From Eubacteriales bacterium (GTDB lineage Bacteria; Bacillota; Clostridia; Lachnospirales; Lachnospiraceae): DNA of 35,219 bases. Position numbers and translations under genes: made by a program. Of the stretch, positions 9,007 to 17,927 are shown piece after piece (the stretch's first letter is position 1; each line of letters starts with the position of its first letter). The stretch is from contig JAUNSC010000033.1 in assembly GCA_030539395.1 (NCBI GenBank), forward strand, positions 1 through 35,219, read 5' to 3'. The notes under the pieces are model-generated. The model had not been told where the DNA came from. It did not search any database and saw only the letters and a program-made list of their open reading frames with translations.

Positions 9007-9414
9007 TTATACTTTTACATCAAAATCTTTTCGGCATTTGGGGCACGTTGTAGTATGTGTCCCTTTTATTTTGGGAAGACGTACGGTTGTCCGGCAATGA
9101 GGACATGTGCGGTAGACATGGGTCTTGCGGTCTGTCCATCTGCGTTTCTGTATGCGGAAAAACCGGAGGAATTTATTTTTAAACTCCATATATTTCCGGT
9201 TTTCTTCCTGACGTTTTGTAAGGTTTTTGGACAGACAGCGGTACAGAAAAAGGAATACAATAATCAGCTCCACATAATAAAAAACAGCGTTTCGGGTCAG
9301 AAGATTAAGAACAAACAGGACCATATACACGATGAATGTGAATTGTCCCAGATCATCCATTCCGTGCCTTCCATAAAAGAATCTTTGCATAGCATCTCTC
9401 AGTTTATTTAGCAT
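9007..9414 (-). CDS. Small membrane protein with C-terminal zinc ribbon
   Basis: 135 residues. Two hydrophobic segments (about 22-58), a basic stretch, and a C-terminal ribbon CPHC-x16-CPKC typical of zinc ribbons. The start ATG at 9414 was chosen over longer options because GGAGGA precedes it and it overlaps the end of the DnaJ-like gene by 11 bases, implying translational coupling. It is the last gene of the dnaK-DUF5685-dnaJ operon. The ribbon is probably cytoplasmic. Function unknown; it might anchor the chaperone pair or its client at the membrane. Confidence 0.8.
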   Translation of the reverse strand: MLNKLRDAMQRFFYGRHGMDDLGQFTFIVYMVLFVLNLLTRNAVFYYVELIIVFLFLYRCLSKNLTKRQEENRKYMEFKNKFLRFFRIQKRRWTDRKTHVYRTCPHCRTTVRLPKIKGTHTTTCPKCRKDFDVKV

Positions 9415-10141
9415 TTGGGTTTCCTCCGTTATAATGATTGCCGGGTGTGCTGTAATAATAAGTTCCCGGATAATAATTTCCGTAATAGCTGCGGCCGCAG
9501 CATCCACCGCCGCCGCAAAGCATACATAAAAGATTTATCCATATATAATAAAAACAGATACTGTGCCGCCCGCCAAAGGGATTTCCGTAAGAACGGCTGG
9601 TTTCGGTATACACGAATCCGCCGGACTGCATCTGGGACAGAAGCTGCTGATACTGAAGATTACCGGGGTCCATCTGGACAGCTGTTTTTATATGAGAAAG
9701 GGCAATTACACGATTGCCAAGGTTATAATTGGCGATCGCGCTGTAATAATACCATTCGCCATTTTTGTAGGAAATGGTACTTAAAACATGAAGGGCTTCT
9801 TCATAACAATGATTGCGGATATAATGTTTTACAGGATCGTATACAGATTTTTCCTGCTGTCCGGCCTGCTGCCGGTGGTAAGAACCATAACCGCTGCTGC
9901 TCTGCTGCCAGGAACCATAGCTGCTGCCCTGCCGGCTGTATGATCCGTATCCTTCTGACGCTTTTCCGTTTTTGATCTGATCATAGGCGGTATTGATTTC
10001 ACTCATTTTTTTTGCGGCATTTTCATCCCCGGGATTTAAATCGGGATGATACTTTTTGGCAAGCCGGCGATATGCTTTTGTCACTTCCTCATCAGAAGCA
10101 TCCCCTGGTACGCCCAGTACATCATAGGGATCTTGTGTCAT
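9404..10141 (-). CDS. J-domain protein with TPR-like region
   Basis: 245-residue Hsp40-type co-chaperone. The N-terminal J domain (about 3-60) has the HPD motif in [13 protein letters not shown], needed to stimulate Hsp70 ATPase. Then comes a Gly/Ser/Tyr/Gln-rich linker (65-97) and a helical region with a TPR-like pattern ([20 protein letters not shown]). The C-terminus is short, hydrophobic and Cys/Gly/Tyr-rich ([11 protein letters not shown]). It lacks the zinc fingers and substrate domain of true DnaJ, so it is a specialised partner, probably for the DnaK paralogue three genes away. Its ATG overlaps the stop of the DUF5685 gene (ATGA). Confidence 0.88.
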   Translation of the reverse strand: MTQDPYDVLGVPGDASDEEVTKAYRRLAKKYHPDLNPGDENAAKKMSEINTAYDQIKNGKASEGYGSYSRQGSSYGSWQQSSSGYGSYHRQQAGQQEKSVYDPVKHYIRNHCYEEALHVLSTISYKNGEWYYYSAIANYNLGNRVIALSHIKTAVQMDPGNLQYQQLLSQMQSGGFVYTETSRSYGNPFGGRHSICFYYIWINLLCMLCGGGGCCGRSYYGNYYPGTYYYSTPGNHYNGGNPNAK

Positions 10142-10953
10142 TTTTTCTTTTCACTCCTTTTTTTAAAGAGTTCGTATTTCATCAAAACACCGGAAAACAG
10201 AATATTTTCGATGATGGCACGATCTTTTTTAATATTCAGCTGCTGGTAGGCGTCTACTACGTCTGCCATCAGCATATGGAGAATATCATCGAATTCTCCC
10301 TTATGATACATAATCATAGGATTATAGTTTTTCTTTTGCAAGTCTTTTTTTAAATCAATACACGCATCCAGGATATAAATATATTTTCCCAGCGCACAGC
10401 CAAAAGCCCGCAGTTTTTCATCCAGTGAGTCATCGAAGGGCACAAAGATTTCTCCCATCAGATCTCCGAAACAGGCTGCAGGGATGTCGGGCACAAGAAT
10501 ATTATTTTTTTCGATGGCAGTCAGCTCTTCCAGTTTACTGCGGATAATGCGGCACTGACGGGGATATTTCTGCTCCATTTTTCTGCACTGCTTCTCCAGC
10601 AGTCTGGCTTCGCAAAGAGAGAGGGCGCTTTTTTCATCATTCCAGTTATCGATCAGATTATAGTAGGCTAATACGACATTCATATCAGAAGCATAATCCA
10701 GAATTTCACTCTTTACATACTCCTGCTTTTTAAAAGGATGAAGCCTGCATTTATTCATAGAGAGAGATTCTGGTGCATCGTAGACGGCCGTTAAAAAAAG
10801 AGCGAGAAATGTCATATCATAATTCAATGTCAGCTGGCTTATGCGGCTGTGCCTGTTTTTTAAAGAACGGCAAAGTCCGCAATAGCAGGCCTGATAACGG
10901 TAGCGGTCTTCCGGTTCCAGTTTTTCCATGTTCGCTAAAATATATCCAAACAT
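10138..10953 (-). CDS. DUF5685 family protein
   Basis: 271 residues, soluble and mostly helical. The N-terminus [20 protein letters not shown] followed by [10 protein letters not shown] is characteristic of DUF5685. CYCGLC with nearby Cys/His could bind metal. Aspartates in helices ([10 protein letters not shown] near 205) vaguely recall helical prenyl-synthase folds, but that is only a resemblance. The ribosome site GGAG overlaps the dnaK stop, and the gene overlaps dnaJ by four bases, so it is translated with the chaperones and may be their dedicated client or adaptor. Function unknown. Confidence 0.82.
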   Translation of the reverse strand: MFGYILANMEKLEPEDRYRYQACYCGLCRSLKNRHSRISQLTLNYDMTFLALFLTAVYDAPESLSMNKCRLHPFKKQEYVKSEILDYASDMNVVLAYYNLIDNWNDEKSALSLCEARLLEKQCRKMEQKYPRQCRIIRSKLEELTAIEKNNILVPDIPAACFGDLMGEIFVPFDDSLDEKLRAFGCALGKYIYILDACIDLKKDLQKKNYNPMIMYHKGEFDDILHMLMADVVDAYQQLNIKKDRAIIENILFSGVLMKYELFKKRSEKKK

Positions 10954-10962
10954 TGTGACTCC

Positions 10963-12549
10963 TTAATGCAAATCGCCATCCACGAAATCATCATCGTGGT
11001 TCTGGTTTTTTTCTTTTCTCCGCCGTTCCTTTGACTGGGCTTCTTCACGCCGTTTTTTATCCTGTTCTTCGTACATTCTGGCCTCATACACAGCGCGGTC
11101 AATTTCAGACTGACTCAGGTTGGAGGATGCGGTTATAGTAATATCCTGACTTTTTCCGGTTCCAAGATCCTGTGCAGTTACATGAACAATACCGTTTGTA
11201 TCGATTTCAAAAGTAACTTCAATTTGCGGTACACCCCGCATGGCACGCCTAATGCCCTTTAGATGGAATTCCCCAAGAAGTCTGTTATCGCGGGTCATCT
11301 GTCTCTCACCCTGAAAAACCTTTACATCAACAGTGGTCTGGAAACTGGTGGCTGTTGTGTATATTTCGCTTTTTTTGACAGGGAGTGTAGTGTTGCGGTT
11401 TATAATTTTGGAAAAGACACCGCCTACAGTTTCAATTCCCAGAGACAGAGGAGTTACATCTAAAAGAAGAAGACCTGTAACCTGCCCGGATAGAACGCCT
11501 CCCTGCAGAGAGGCGCCCATGGCTACGCATTCATCGGGATTAATTCCTTTAAAGGGTTCTTTTCCCATAAAATTACGCACAGCTTCCTGTACAGCCGGAA
11601 TACGGCTGGAGCCGCCAACCATCAGAACTTTTGAGATGGAAGCCGGGCTCAGACCGGCATCAGACAAAGCCTGCCTGACCGGGTCCATAGTCTGGCGGAC
11701 CAGATGAGAAGTTAATTCTTCGAATTTGGCCCGGGTAATTGTGATTTCATAATTTATCGGCCCGTCTTTTGACTGAGCAAGAAAAGGAAGGTTTATGGTG
11801 GCTGCAGTAAGAGAACTCAGTTCTATCTTGGCATTTTCCGCCGCTTCTTTCAGCCGGGATAGGACCGATATGTCTTTTCGGGCATTTATCTTATATTGTC
11901 GTTTAAGATCATCTATGATGTATTCCACCAGAGCGTCATCGAAATCATCTCCTCCAAGACGATTGTTTCCGGCAGTTGCCAGCACTTCGATGATACCGCT
12001 GTTGATATCAAGCACAGATACATCAAAAGTACCGCCCCCAAGATCGTAGACCATGATTTTTTGAGGCTCTTCTTTGTTAATACCATAGGCGAGGGCAGCG
12101 GCTGTGGGTTCATTGATAATTCGCTGTACGTTGAGACCGGCGATTGTACCGGCATCTTTTGTTGCCTGCCTCTGAGCATCTGTAAAATAAGCAGGAACAG
12201 TGATAACAGCATCTGTCACTTCTTCGCCGAGATAATCCGAAGCGTCTGATTTAAGCTTTTGCAGAATCATGGCAGAGATCTCCTGGGGAGTGTAGGCTTT
12301 GCCGTCGATGGTCACACGATAATCGGACCCCATCTTTCGTTTTATAGAGCTTATTGTTCGGTCAGGATTTACTACGGCCTGACGTTTTGCGGCCTGACCG
12401 ATAAGCCGGTCACCATTTTTCGTAAAAGCGACAACGGAAGGGGTAGTCCTTCCGCCGCTCTCGTTTGGAATGATAACACTTTCGCCGCCTTCCATAACAG
12501 CTGCACATGAATTTGTTGTACCCAGATCAATTCCGATTAATTTTGACAT
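10963..12549 (-). CDS. Hsp70 (DnaK-type) paralogue with shortened lid
   Basis: ATP-dependent chaperone of 528 residues. The nucleotide domain has [17 protein letters not shown] at the N-terminus, [14 protein letters not shown] and [11 protein letters not shown]. The linker [15 protein letters not shown] and a beta substrate-binding domain follow. Canonical DnaK is about 610-640 residues; here the helical lid is cut short to a charged, Lys/Arg/Glu-rich tail ending [10 protein letters not shown]. Start ATG at 12549 has AGGAAGG upstream and the usual MSKLIGID N-terminus; longer upstream starts are rejected. The partners are a DUF5685 protein and a non-canonical J protein, not grpE/dnaJ, so it is unlikely to be the housekeeping dnaK. 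Confidence 0.93.
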   Translation of the reverse strand: MSKLIGIDLGTTNSCAAVMEGGESVIIPNESGGRTTPSVVAFTKNGDRLIGQAAKRQAVVNPDRTISSIKRKMGSDYRVTIDGKAYTPQEISAMILQKLKSDASDYLGEEVTDAVITVPAYFTDAQRQATKDAGTIAGLNVQRIINEPTAAALAYGINKEEPQKIMVYDLGGGTFDVSVLDINSGIIEVLATAGNNRLGGDDFDDALVEYIIDDLKRQYKINARKDISVLSRLKEAAENAKIELSSLTAATINLPFLAQSKDGPINYEITITRAKFEELTSHLVRQTMDPVRQALSDAGLSPASISKVLMVGGSSRIPAVQEAVRNFMGKEPFKGINPDECVAMGASLQGGVLSGQVTGLLLLDVTPLSLGIETVGGVFSKIINRNTTLPVKKSEIYTTATSFQTTVDVKVFQGERQMTRDNRLLGEFHLKGIRRAMRGVPQIEVTFEIDTNGIVHVTAQDLGTGKSQDITITASSNLSQSEIDRAVYEARMYEEQDKKRREEAQSKERRRKEKNQNHDDDFVDGDLH

Positions 12550-12627
12550 AAAAATTCCTTCCTGAAGATGTCTGCAGTTTGAGCGGACCATGCATTTTGC
12601 AGTATGATATTTTAATTTCCTTATGTT

Positions 12628-12657
12628 ATAGTAGCTCTGCGGCTGAGGAAAAGTCAA
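12628..12657 (-). promoter_or_regulatory. Probable promoter of the dnaK-paralogue operon
   Basis: On the minus strand, TTGACT (12652-12657) and TACTAT (12628-12633) are 18 bases apart, giving a leader of about 75 nt before ATG 12549. No CIRCE-like inverted repeat was seen. Confidence 0.5.
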
Positions 12658-12718
12658 TACTGTGAACATTAAAGGAGATTAAGAAACAAGAAAAAAAGTA
12701 TAAAAATTTTATAAGAGT

Positions 12719-12827
12719 TGTTATAATCAGAAACGAATGAAATTTTACAAAAAATTGATGGAACCATATACTGTTGTTACAGAAATGTTAATAACAACAT
12801 ATTTGCATCACATTTCGTTACTATAAT
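12719..12827 (+). promoter_or_regulatory. Candidate promoters of the acylation operon
   Basis: TGTTATAAT at 12719-12727 is an extended -10, and a second TATAAT lies at 12822-12827. Neither has a convincing -35. The divergent gap 12550-12878 is AT-rich and shows no gene. A two-component system at the end of the operon could act here. Confidence 0.45.
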
Positions 12828-12878
12828 AACCATGATATCAGGAATTTTCGATTCCATGAAAAGAAAGTGGGAGAAGTT

Positions 12879-14468
12879 ATGTCGTATACATCGTTCGTAT
12901 ATCTGGTACTGATTTTTTTCGCAGTACTGTTTTATTATGCCTTTCCCAAAAGAACAAGATGGGTAGTTCTGATGGCGGCAAATATGGTATTTTATATCTA
13001 TTCTGGATGGGACAATTTCCTGTTCCTGCTGCTTTCTGTATTGATTTCTTATTTTACAGCCCGGGAGATGGCAAAACTTTTTGAAAAACTGGAGCAGGAT
13101 ATCAATCAGGAAGGACTGGACAAAAAGCAGATAAAAGCGCTGAAAGAAGAAAATAAAATACAGCGCAGAAGATACCTTATAGCAGGTCTTGCAGGTGTGC
13201 TTGCCATACTGTTTGCTGTAAAATACACGAATTTTGTATTGAAAAATATATGCGGTGTAATCCGCATATTTAATCCTTCCCAGGAAACACTGGTTCTGAA
13301 ACTGATCGTTCCTGTGGGCGTATCATTTTATACTTTTCAGATGGTGTCTTATCTGGTGGATGTTTATAAGGGCAAGGTGAAAGCGCAGAGAAATATCTGC
13401 AAGTATGTGCTTTATGCATCTTTTTTCCCGAGTGTGGTTCAGGGGCCGATTCCAAGATATAAAGATCTGGGAGAGCAGCTGTACCGGGGAAATGCTTTTG
13501 AATTTGAAAATATCAGAAACGGTGCGCTTCTGATTTTATGGGGATTTTTTAAGAAACTTGTTCTGGCAGAACGTCTCAGTATTTTTGTGAACGATATCTA
13601 TGGAAACTATGCAGCCTATGAGGGTGTGATACTGGCATTGGCAACGGTGGCATATTCCATCCAGACGTATGCTGATTTTGCAGGATGCATGGACATTGTT
13701 TCCGGTACGGCGAAATTGTTTGGAATAAAACTGGCACCGAATTTTCTGCGTCCCTATTTTTCCAAAACACTGCCAGAATTCTGGAGACGGTGGCACGTCA
13801 CCATGGGAGCATGGTTTAAAGATTACATATTTTATCCGATTTCAATTTCAAAATTTTCTCTGAAATTGAATAAAAATGCCAGAAAGATTTTTGGAAATAC
13901 AATGGGAAGGATCATTTCTTCCAGTTTTCCGATCCTGGTGGTCTGGTTTTTGACAGGTATCTGGCATGGAGCATCCTGGAATTATGTGGCATGGGGAATG
14001 TTCCATGGAGTTTTGATTATGCTCAGCCAGATTTTTACTCCGTATAATGAGAAACTGTCAGAAAAACTGCATATCCGGACAGAGAGTTTTGCATTTCGAC
14101 TGTATCAGATGAGCAGGACTTTTCTGTTATGCTGTGTGGGACGTGTGTTCTTCAGAGCAAATGGACTGAAGGAAGCGCTCAGGATATTTATACGTATGTT
14201 TTCGGGAGTCGGCATGCAGTATATGGGTGCAGGGCAGCTGCTTGACCACGGGTTGAATAAAGCAAATATGATCGTTGTGCTGGTGGCTGTTTTTGTTTTG
14301 TGTACGGTGAGCATGATGCAGGAGAGGATGGATGTGACCGAGGCCCTGTTCAAAAAGAATATCGTTGTGCGCTGGGCATTGATTTATCTTCTGATTCTGG
14401 CAGTATTTATTCTGGGTAAGTATGGTCCAGGATATAATTCGGCAGGATTTATTTATGAGAAATTTTAA
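12879..14468 (+). CDS. MBOAT-family O-acyltransferase (DltB/AlgI-like)
   Basis: Multi-pass membrane acyltransferase of 529 residues, expected to move an acyl group from a carrier protein across the membrane to a surface polymer. Hallmarks: SFYTFQMVSYLVDVYKG, PSVVQGPIPRY, PEFWRRWHVTMGAWFKDYIF and the catalytic-type His in TGIWHGASWNYVAWG. An insert of charged coiled-coil character (KLEQDINQEGLDKKQIKALK) lies between early membrane segments. ATG 12879 is preferred over GTG 12867 because GGGAG lies just before it. First gene of a six-gene run with an SGNH-like protein, ligase and carrier, so DltB-like by context. The acyl group (D-Ala, acetyl or other) cannot be read from sequence. Confidence 0.9.
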   Translation: MSYTSFVYLVLIFFAVLFYYAFPKRTRWVVLMAANMVFYIYSGWDNFLFLLLSVLISYFTAREMAKLFEKLEQDINQEGLDKKQIKALKEENKIQRRRYLIAGLAGVLAILFAVKYTNFVLKNICGVIRIFNPSQETLVLKLIVPVGVSFYTFQMVSYLVDVYKGKVKAQRNICKYVLYASFFPSVVQGPIPRYKDLGEQLYRGNAFEFENIRNGALLILWGFFKKLVLAERLSIFVNDIYGNYAAYEGVILALATVAYSIQTYADFAGCMDIVSGTAKLFGIKLAPNFLRPYFSKTLPEFWRRWHVTMGAWFKDYIFYPISISKFSLKLNKNARKIFGNTMGRIISSSFPILVVWFLTGIWHGASWNYVAWGMFHGVLIMLSQIFTPYNEKLSEKLHIRTESFAFRLYQMSRTFLLCCVGRVFFRANGLKEALRIFIRMFSGVGMQYMGAGQLLDHGLNKANMIVVLVAVFVLCTVSMMQERMDVTEALFKKNIVVRWALIYLLILAVFILGKYGPGYNSAGFIYEKF

Positions 14469-14477
14469 GGAGCAGAT

Positions 14478-15527
14478 ATGAAGACAATAAAGAGAGTAAC
14501 AGGTACGATAGTTTTTTTGGGGATAGCCGCTGCTTTGTTGATTGCTTCTTCTTATCTGGTTCGGCCGGTAACAGAGGGATTTCTTCTCGGCAGGATGGCA
14601 GGTTTTTACAGCGAGGAAGAGAACAGCATAGACGTGACTTTTTATGGAAGCAGTGCATTGTATCGTTTTATAAATGTAACACAGTTGTGGGATGAGTATG
14701 GTTTTACTTCATACAATCTTTCCACACCGTCTCAGCCGATTTCAGCTGTGAAATATCTGATGGAAGAGGCGGACAGAGAACAATCGCCTCAGTTATACGT
14801 GGTGGAATGCCGCAGATTTCTGGGAAATGGTACAGGGCTGAAAGAAAAGAATGTGCGGTGGGTAACGGATAATATGCCATATTCAATAAACCGCTTTGAA
14901 GCTGTCAGCGAAATGACGGCGAATAAAGAAAAAAAACTGTCATATTATTTTGACCTTGTAAAGTATCATGATAACTGGGAAGACATAGGAGTCATGTCTT
15001 TGAACCGCCTTACAAACAATCTTACATGGGACCGTAAAGGATGGGCCGAACAGAATGATGTGGCAGAGGGACAGGAAGCACCCAATATCATAGGGGAAGA
15101 TGAGACTGTTCCGATTACAGAATATGCGGAAGAGCAGCTTCGGGAATTGATTGAAGAGTGTAAAGAAGAGGGCAGAGAGGTGCTGTTTTTGGCTACACCT
15201 TTCAAGATTAAGAAAGAAAGCCAGGGAAATTATAATTATATTCGTGGGATAGTGGAAGAGAGCGGATATCAGTTCCTGGACTGCAACAGGTATATAGAAG
15301 AGATCGGCCTGGATTACAGCCGGGATTTTTATGATACGAGACACACGAATTCTCTGGGAGCGCAGAAAGTTACAAAGTTTGTAGGAAAATACATTATGGA
15401 TCATTATTCCATAGATACAGAGTATAACGCGGAGGTAACCGCAGACTGGAATGCGGCGGCTCAAAAGGGCAGAGAAACTTTTGAAGAAGCAAAAGAAGAA
15501 ATTTTAATAAAGGCAGGGGAAGAGTAA
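14478..15527 (+). CDS. SGNH-like membrane-anchored protein (DltD-like)
   Basis: 349 residues with one N-terminal membrane segment (about 8-29) and an extracellular domain. GSSALYRF (about 56-63) matches the block I Gly-x-Ser nucleophile region of SGNH/DltD proteins, and DTRHTNSLGAQK (about 292-303) supplies the Asp-His pair of block V. It is shorter than typical DltD (about 400) and lacks its usual motifs, so it is a cousin at best. Eight bases separate it from the MBOAT gene, and its stop overlaps the ligase start (TAATG). Likely job: accept or transfer the acyl group on the outer face, or de-esterify. Function is inferred from motif and context. Confidence 0.75.
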   Translation: MKTIKRVTGTIVFLGIAAALLIASSYLVRPVTEGFLLGRMAGFYSEEENSIDVTFYGSSALYRFINVTQLWDEYGFTSYNLSTPSQPISAVKYLMEEADREQSPQLYVVECRRFLGNGTGLKEKNVRWVTDNMPYSINRFEAVSEMTANKEKKLSYYFDLVKYHDNWEDIGVMSLNRLTNNLTWDRKGWAEQNDVAEGQEAPNIIGEDETVPITEYAEEQLRELIEECKEEGREVLFLATPFKIKKESQGNYNYIRGIVEESGYQFLDCNRYIEEIGLDYSRDFYDTRHTNSLGAQKVTKFVGKYIMDHYSIDTEYNAEVTADWNAAAQKGRETFEEAKEEILIKAGEE

Positions 15528-16984
15528 TGCAATCTATAGTAGAAGCAGTTGCCGTACATGCGGCAGAAGAGCCGGGACGCTTATGTGTGGCGGACGGAAA
15601 GACGGAATTTACTTATCAGGAATTTTGGGAGCATATTGCAGGGTATGCGAGGCACCTGGCTGAAACAGGAGTAAAAGCGGGAGACCGGGTAGTTGTCAGA
15701 AATGCTCAGAATGTTTCTCAGCTGGTGGCCGGACTGGCAATTCAGCTTGCCGGTGCCATATTTGTTCCGATTGAAAAGAATGCGGCAGATAACAGAATTC
15801 AGGAAATCCTTGACATCACAGAAGCAAAATGTTATATTGCCGCAAAAGAGTTGCAAACTGAGTGCATATGTGAGAAAATGTCTTCAGTGCTTTCTTTTGA
15901 ATGGAAGAATGCAAAAAGCGAAGAGTTTTCATTTCCGAAATCTGAGGATATGGCTGAGATTCTCTTTACGACAGGTACAACGGGAAAATCAAAGGGGATA
16001 GAGCTTACCCATGCCAGTGTGACAGCTGTAGCAGAAAATGTAATCTATGGACTTGAGATGAAGAAAAATAATGTGGAATTAATTCCTACCCCTTTGAGTC
16101 ATTCTCATGGGCTTCGCAGATATTATGCAAATATTTTAAACGGAAGCAGCGTTCTGATACTGGACGGAGTTATTTTTACTAAAAAACTGTTCCAGATGAT
16201 GGATGATTATCATGTTTCTGCAATAGATCTTGTTCCGGCAGCATTAGCAGCATTGTTTAAGCTTTGCGGAGACCGACTGGGAGAGTACAGCGAGCAGCTG
16301 GATTATGTGCAGCTTGGCTCGGCGCCCATTCCGCAGGAAGATAAGGAAAGGCTGCGCCGTCTGCTCCCCAATACAAGATTGTATAACTTTTATGGGACAA
16401 CGGAGGCAGGATGCTCCTGTATTCTGGATTTTAATGCATATCCGGACAAGGTGAACTGTATCGGAAGACCAACCTGCCATTCAAAGTTTATATTTGCAGA
16501 TGAAAACGGAAATGAAGTAAACGCCAGTGAAGAAAATCCCGGACTTTTAGCCTGTGCGGGAGAAATGAATATGAAAGGATATTACAAATCACCGGAACTG
16601 ACAGCAGAGACACTGAGGGGCGGCTTTGTATATACGAATGATCTGTCTTACCAGGATGCGGAAGGTTTTATTTATGTCCTTGGACGCAGAGGGGATGTAA
16701 TCGAAACAGGCGGAAATAAAGTAGCTCCGGATGAGATAGAGGAAACAGCAAGGAAGTGTCCGGGAGTGGAAGACTGTGCGTGTGTTCCGATGGAGGATCC
16801 TATACTGGGGAAAGCACCGAAGCTTTTTGTACAGCTTGCAGCGGGAACTGAGTTTGTGCCTGAAAATATCTATCAGTTTTTGAGAGAACAGCTGGAGGCA
16901 TACAAAGTTCCGAAGGTCATTGAAAAAATTGACAAGGTTCCCAGAACATATAATGGGAAAATACAAAGAAAGCAATTAATGTAG
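15527..16984 (+). CDS. AMP-forming acyl/aminoacyl ligase (DltA-like)
   Basis: 485-residue ANL-superfamily adenylating enzyme that would activate a carboxylate with ATP and load it on the adjacent carrier protein. Motifs: P-loop FTTGTTGKSKG (about 147-157), NFYGTTEAG, YTNDLSYQDAEGFIYVLGR, and the C-terminal catalytic Lys478 in PRTYNGKIQRK. Length and operon position (MBOAT, SGNH, ligase, ACP) resemble DltA, D-alanine:carrier ligase. However, the gene order B-D-A-C differs from canonical dltABCD and substrate-pocket residues cannot be judged here, so another acyl substrate is possible. Confidence 0.88.
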   Translation: MQSIVEAVAVHAAEEPGRLCVADGKTEFTYQEFWEHIAGYARHLAETGVKAGDRVVVRNAQNVSQLVAGLAIQLAGAIFVPIEKNAADNRIQEILDITEAKCYIAAKELQTECICEKMSSVLSFEWKNAKSEEFSFPKSEDMAEILFTTGTTGKSKGIELTHASVTAVAENVIYGLEMKKNNVELIPTPLSHSHGLRRYYANILNGSSVLILDGVIFTKKLFQMMDDYHVSAIDLVPAALAALFKLCGDRLGEYSEQLDYVQLGSAPIPQEDKERLRRLLPNTRLYNFYGTTEAGCSCILDFNAYPDKVNCIGRPTCHSKFIFADENGNEVNASEENPGLLACAGEMNMKGYYKSPELTAETLRGGFVYTNDLSYQDAEGFIYVLGRRGDVIETGGNKVAPDEIEETARKCPGVEDCACVPMEDPILGKAPKLFVQLAAGTEFVPENIYQFLREQLEAYKVPKVIEKIDKVPRTYNGKIQRKQLM

Positions 16985-16998
16985 AAGGAGGAAAGAAA

Positions 16999-17226
16999 AT
17001 GGAAAGATTAATGGAGGTATTGGAGAGAGCACTGCCAAATGTAGACTGGAGCACCGGGCAGGATCTGGTAGATGATGGTATTATTGACTCCATTGATGTG
17101 GTTACACTGATTTCAGAGCTTACAGATGAATATGATATTGAAATTTCATCCGATGAGATGGAACCGGAAAACTTTAATTCTGCAGAAGCAATCCTGAATA
17201 TGATTGAGCGCCTGATGGAAGAGTAA
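16999..17226 (+). CDS. Acyl/D-alanyl carrier protein (DltC-like)
   Basis: 75-residue acidic helical carrier protein. The phosphopantetheine Ser is Ser31 in DDGIIDSIDVVTLISEL; DSI replaces the commoner DSL or DSM. Size matches DltC (about 78). A GGAGG-type site precedes ATG 16999, 14 bases after the ligase stop. It would carry the activated group from the ligase to the MBOAT protein. It needs a phosphopantetheinyl transferase, which is not in the window. Confidence 0.9.
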   Translation: MERLMEVLERALPNVDWSTGQDLVDDGIIDSIDVVTLISELTDEYDIEISSDEMEPENFNSAEAILNMIERLMEE

Positions 17227-17243
17227 AATATCGGAGAAAAGGC

Positions 17244-17927
17244 ATGAAAAAAATTCAGATACTGGTCGTGGAAGATGAAGAAAAACTGATGCGTATACTG
17301 GAAGACTTTCTGGGACATCAGGGATATCATGTATTGAAAGCGCCCAGCGGAGAAGAGGCACTTCGTTTGTTCAGGAAGAATAAATCCAGTATAGATCTTA
17401 TTTTACTGGATATTATGCTTCCTGAGATGAACGGCCTGAGTGTACTTAAAGAGATCAGAAGAGGATCGGATGTACCGGTCATTATTGTATCGGCAAAATC
17501 TGCAGTAGAAGAGCAGATTATTGGCTTTGAACACGGAGCAGACGATTATATTACGAAGCCGTATACACTGAAATTGCTGAAATCCCATATGGAGGCTGTG
17601 TTAAAGCGGTCAGGAAAACTGAGAGAGCGGATGGAATATAAGGAACTCAGCATTGACCTCGTGGCACAGTGCGTATATTTGCGGGGAACCCCGATAGAAA
17701 CGACAAGAAGAGAGTATGAGCTTCTGGTCTATTTTATAGAACATAAAAATATGGTCCTGAGCAGGAGCGTGATATTAGATGCAGTATGGGGATATGATTA
17801 CGTTGGAGATATCAGGACGGTGGACACATTGGTAAAACAGCTGCGCAAAAAGCTGACACCGCAGTGTGACTATATCCGGTCAGTGTATGGAGTGGGGTAT
17901 ATATTGGGTGAGAAGAAGAGTGATTAA
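17244..17927 (+). CDS. OmpR-family response regulator
   Basis: 227 residues. Receiver domain (1-120) with acidic pocket VVEDEE, phospho-acceptor Asp56 in LILLDIMLPEMNG, a Ser/Ala switch in IIVSAKS and Lys in ITKPYT. C-terminal winged-helix DNA-binding domain (about 130-222) with TTRREYELLVYF and VYGVGYIL. It starts 17 bases after the carrier protein and overlaps the kinase gene, so acylation genes and regulator are probably one transcript. This suggests envelope-stress control of the acylation machinery, as Bce/Vra-type systems control dlt in other Firmicutes (inference). Confidence 0.95.
   Translation: MKKIQILVVEDEEKLMRILEDFLGHQGYHVLKAPSGEEALRLFRKNKSSIDLILLDIMLPEMNGLSVLKEIRRGSDVPVIIVSAKSAVEEQIIGFEHGADDYITKPYTLKLLKSHMEAVLKRSGKLRERMEYKELSIDLVAQCVYLRGTPIETTRREYELLVYFIEHKNMVLSRSVILDAVWGYDYVGDIRTVDTLVKQLRKKLTPQCDYIRSVYGVGYILGEKKSD

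Noticed and set aside
8994-9016. Bidirectional terminator AAAAGTA/TACTTTT between gtrA-like and zinc-ribbon genes
   Set aside because: Only seven weak A-T-rich pairs overlapping the stop codon, too weak to call.
12867-12869. GTG as start of the MBOAT gene
   Set aside because: It lies inside the sequence serving as ribosome site for ATG 12879 and has no good site of its own.
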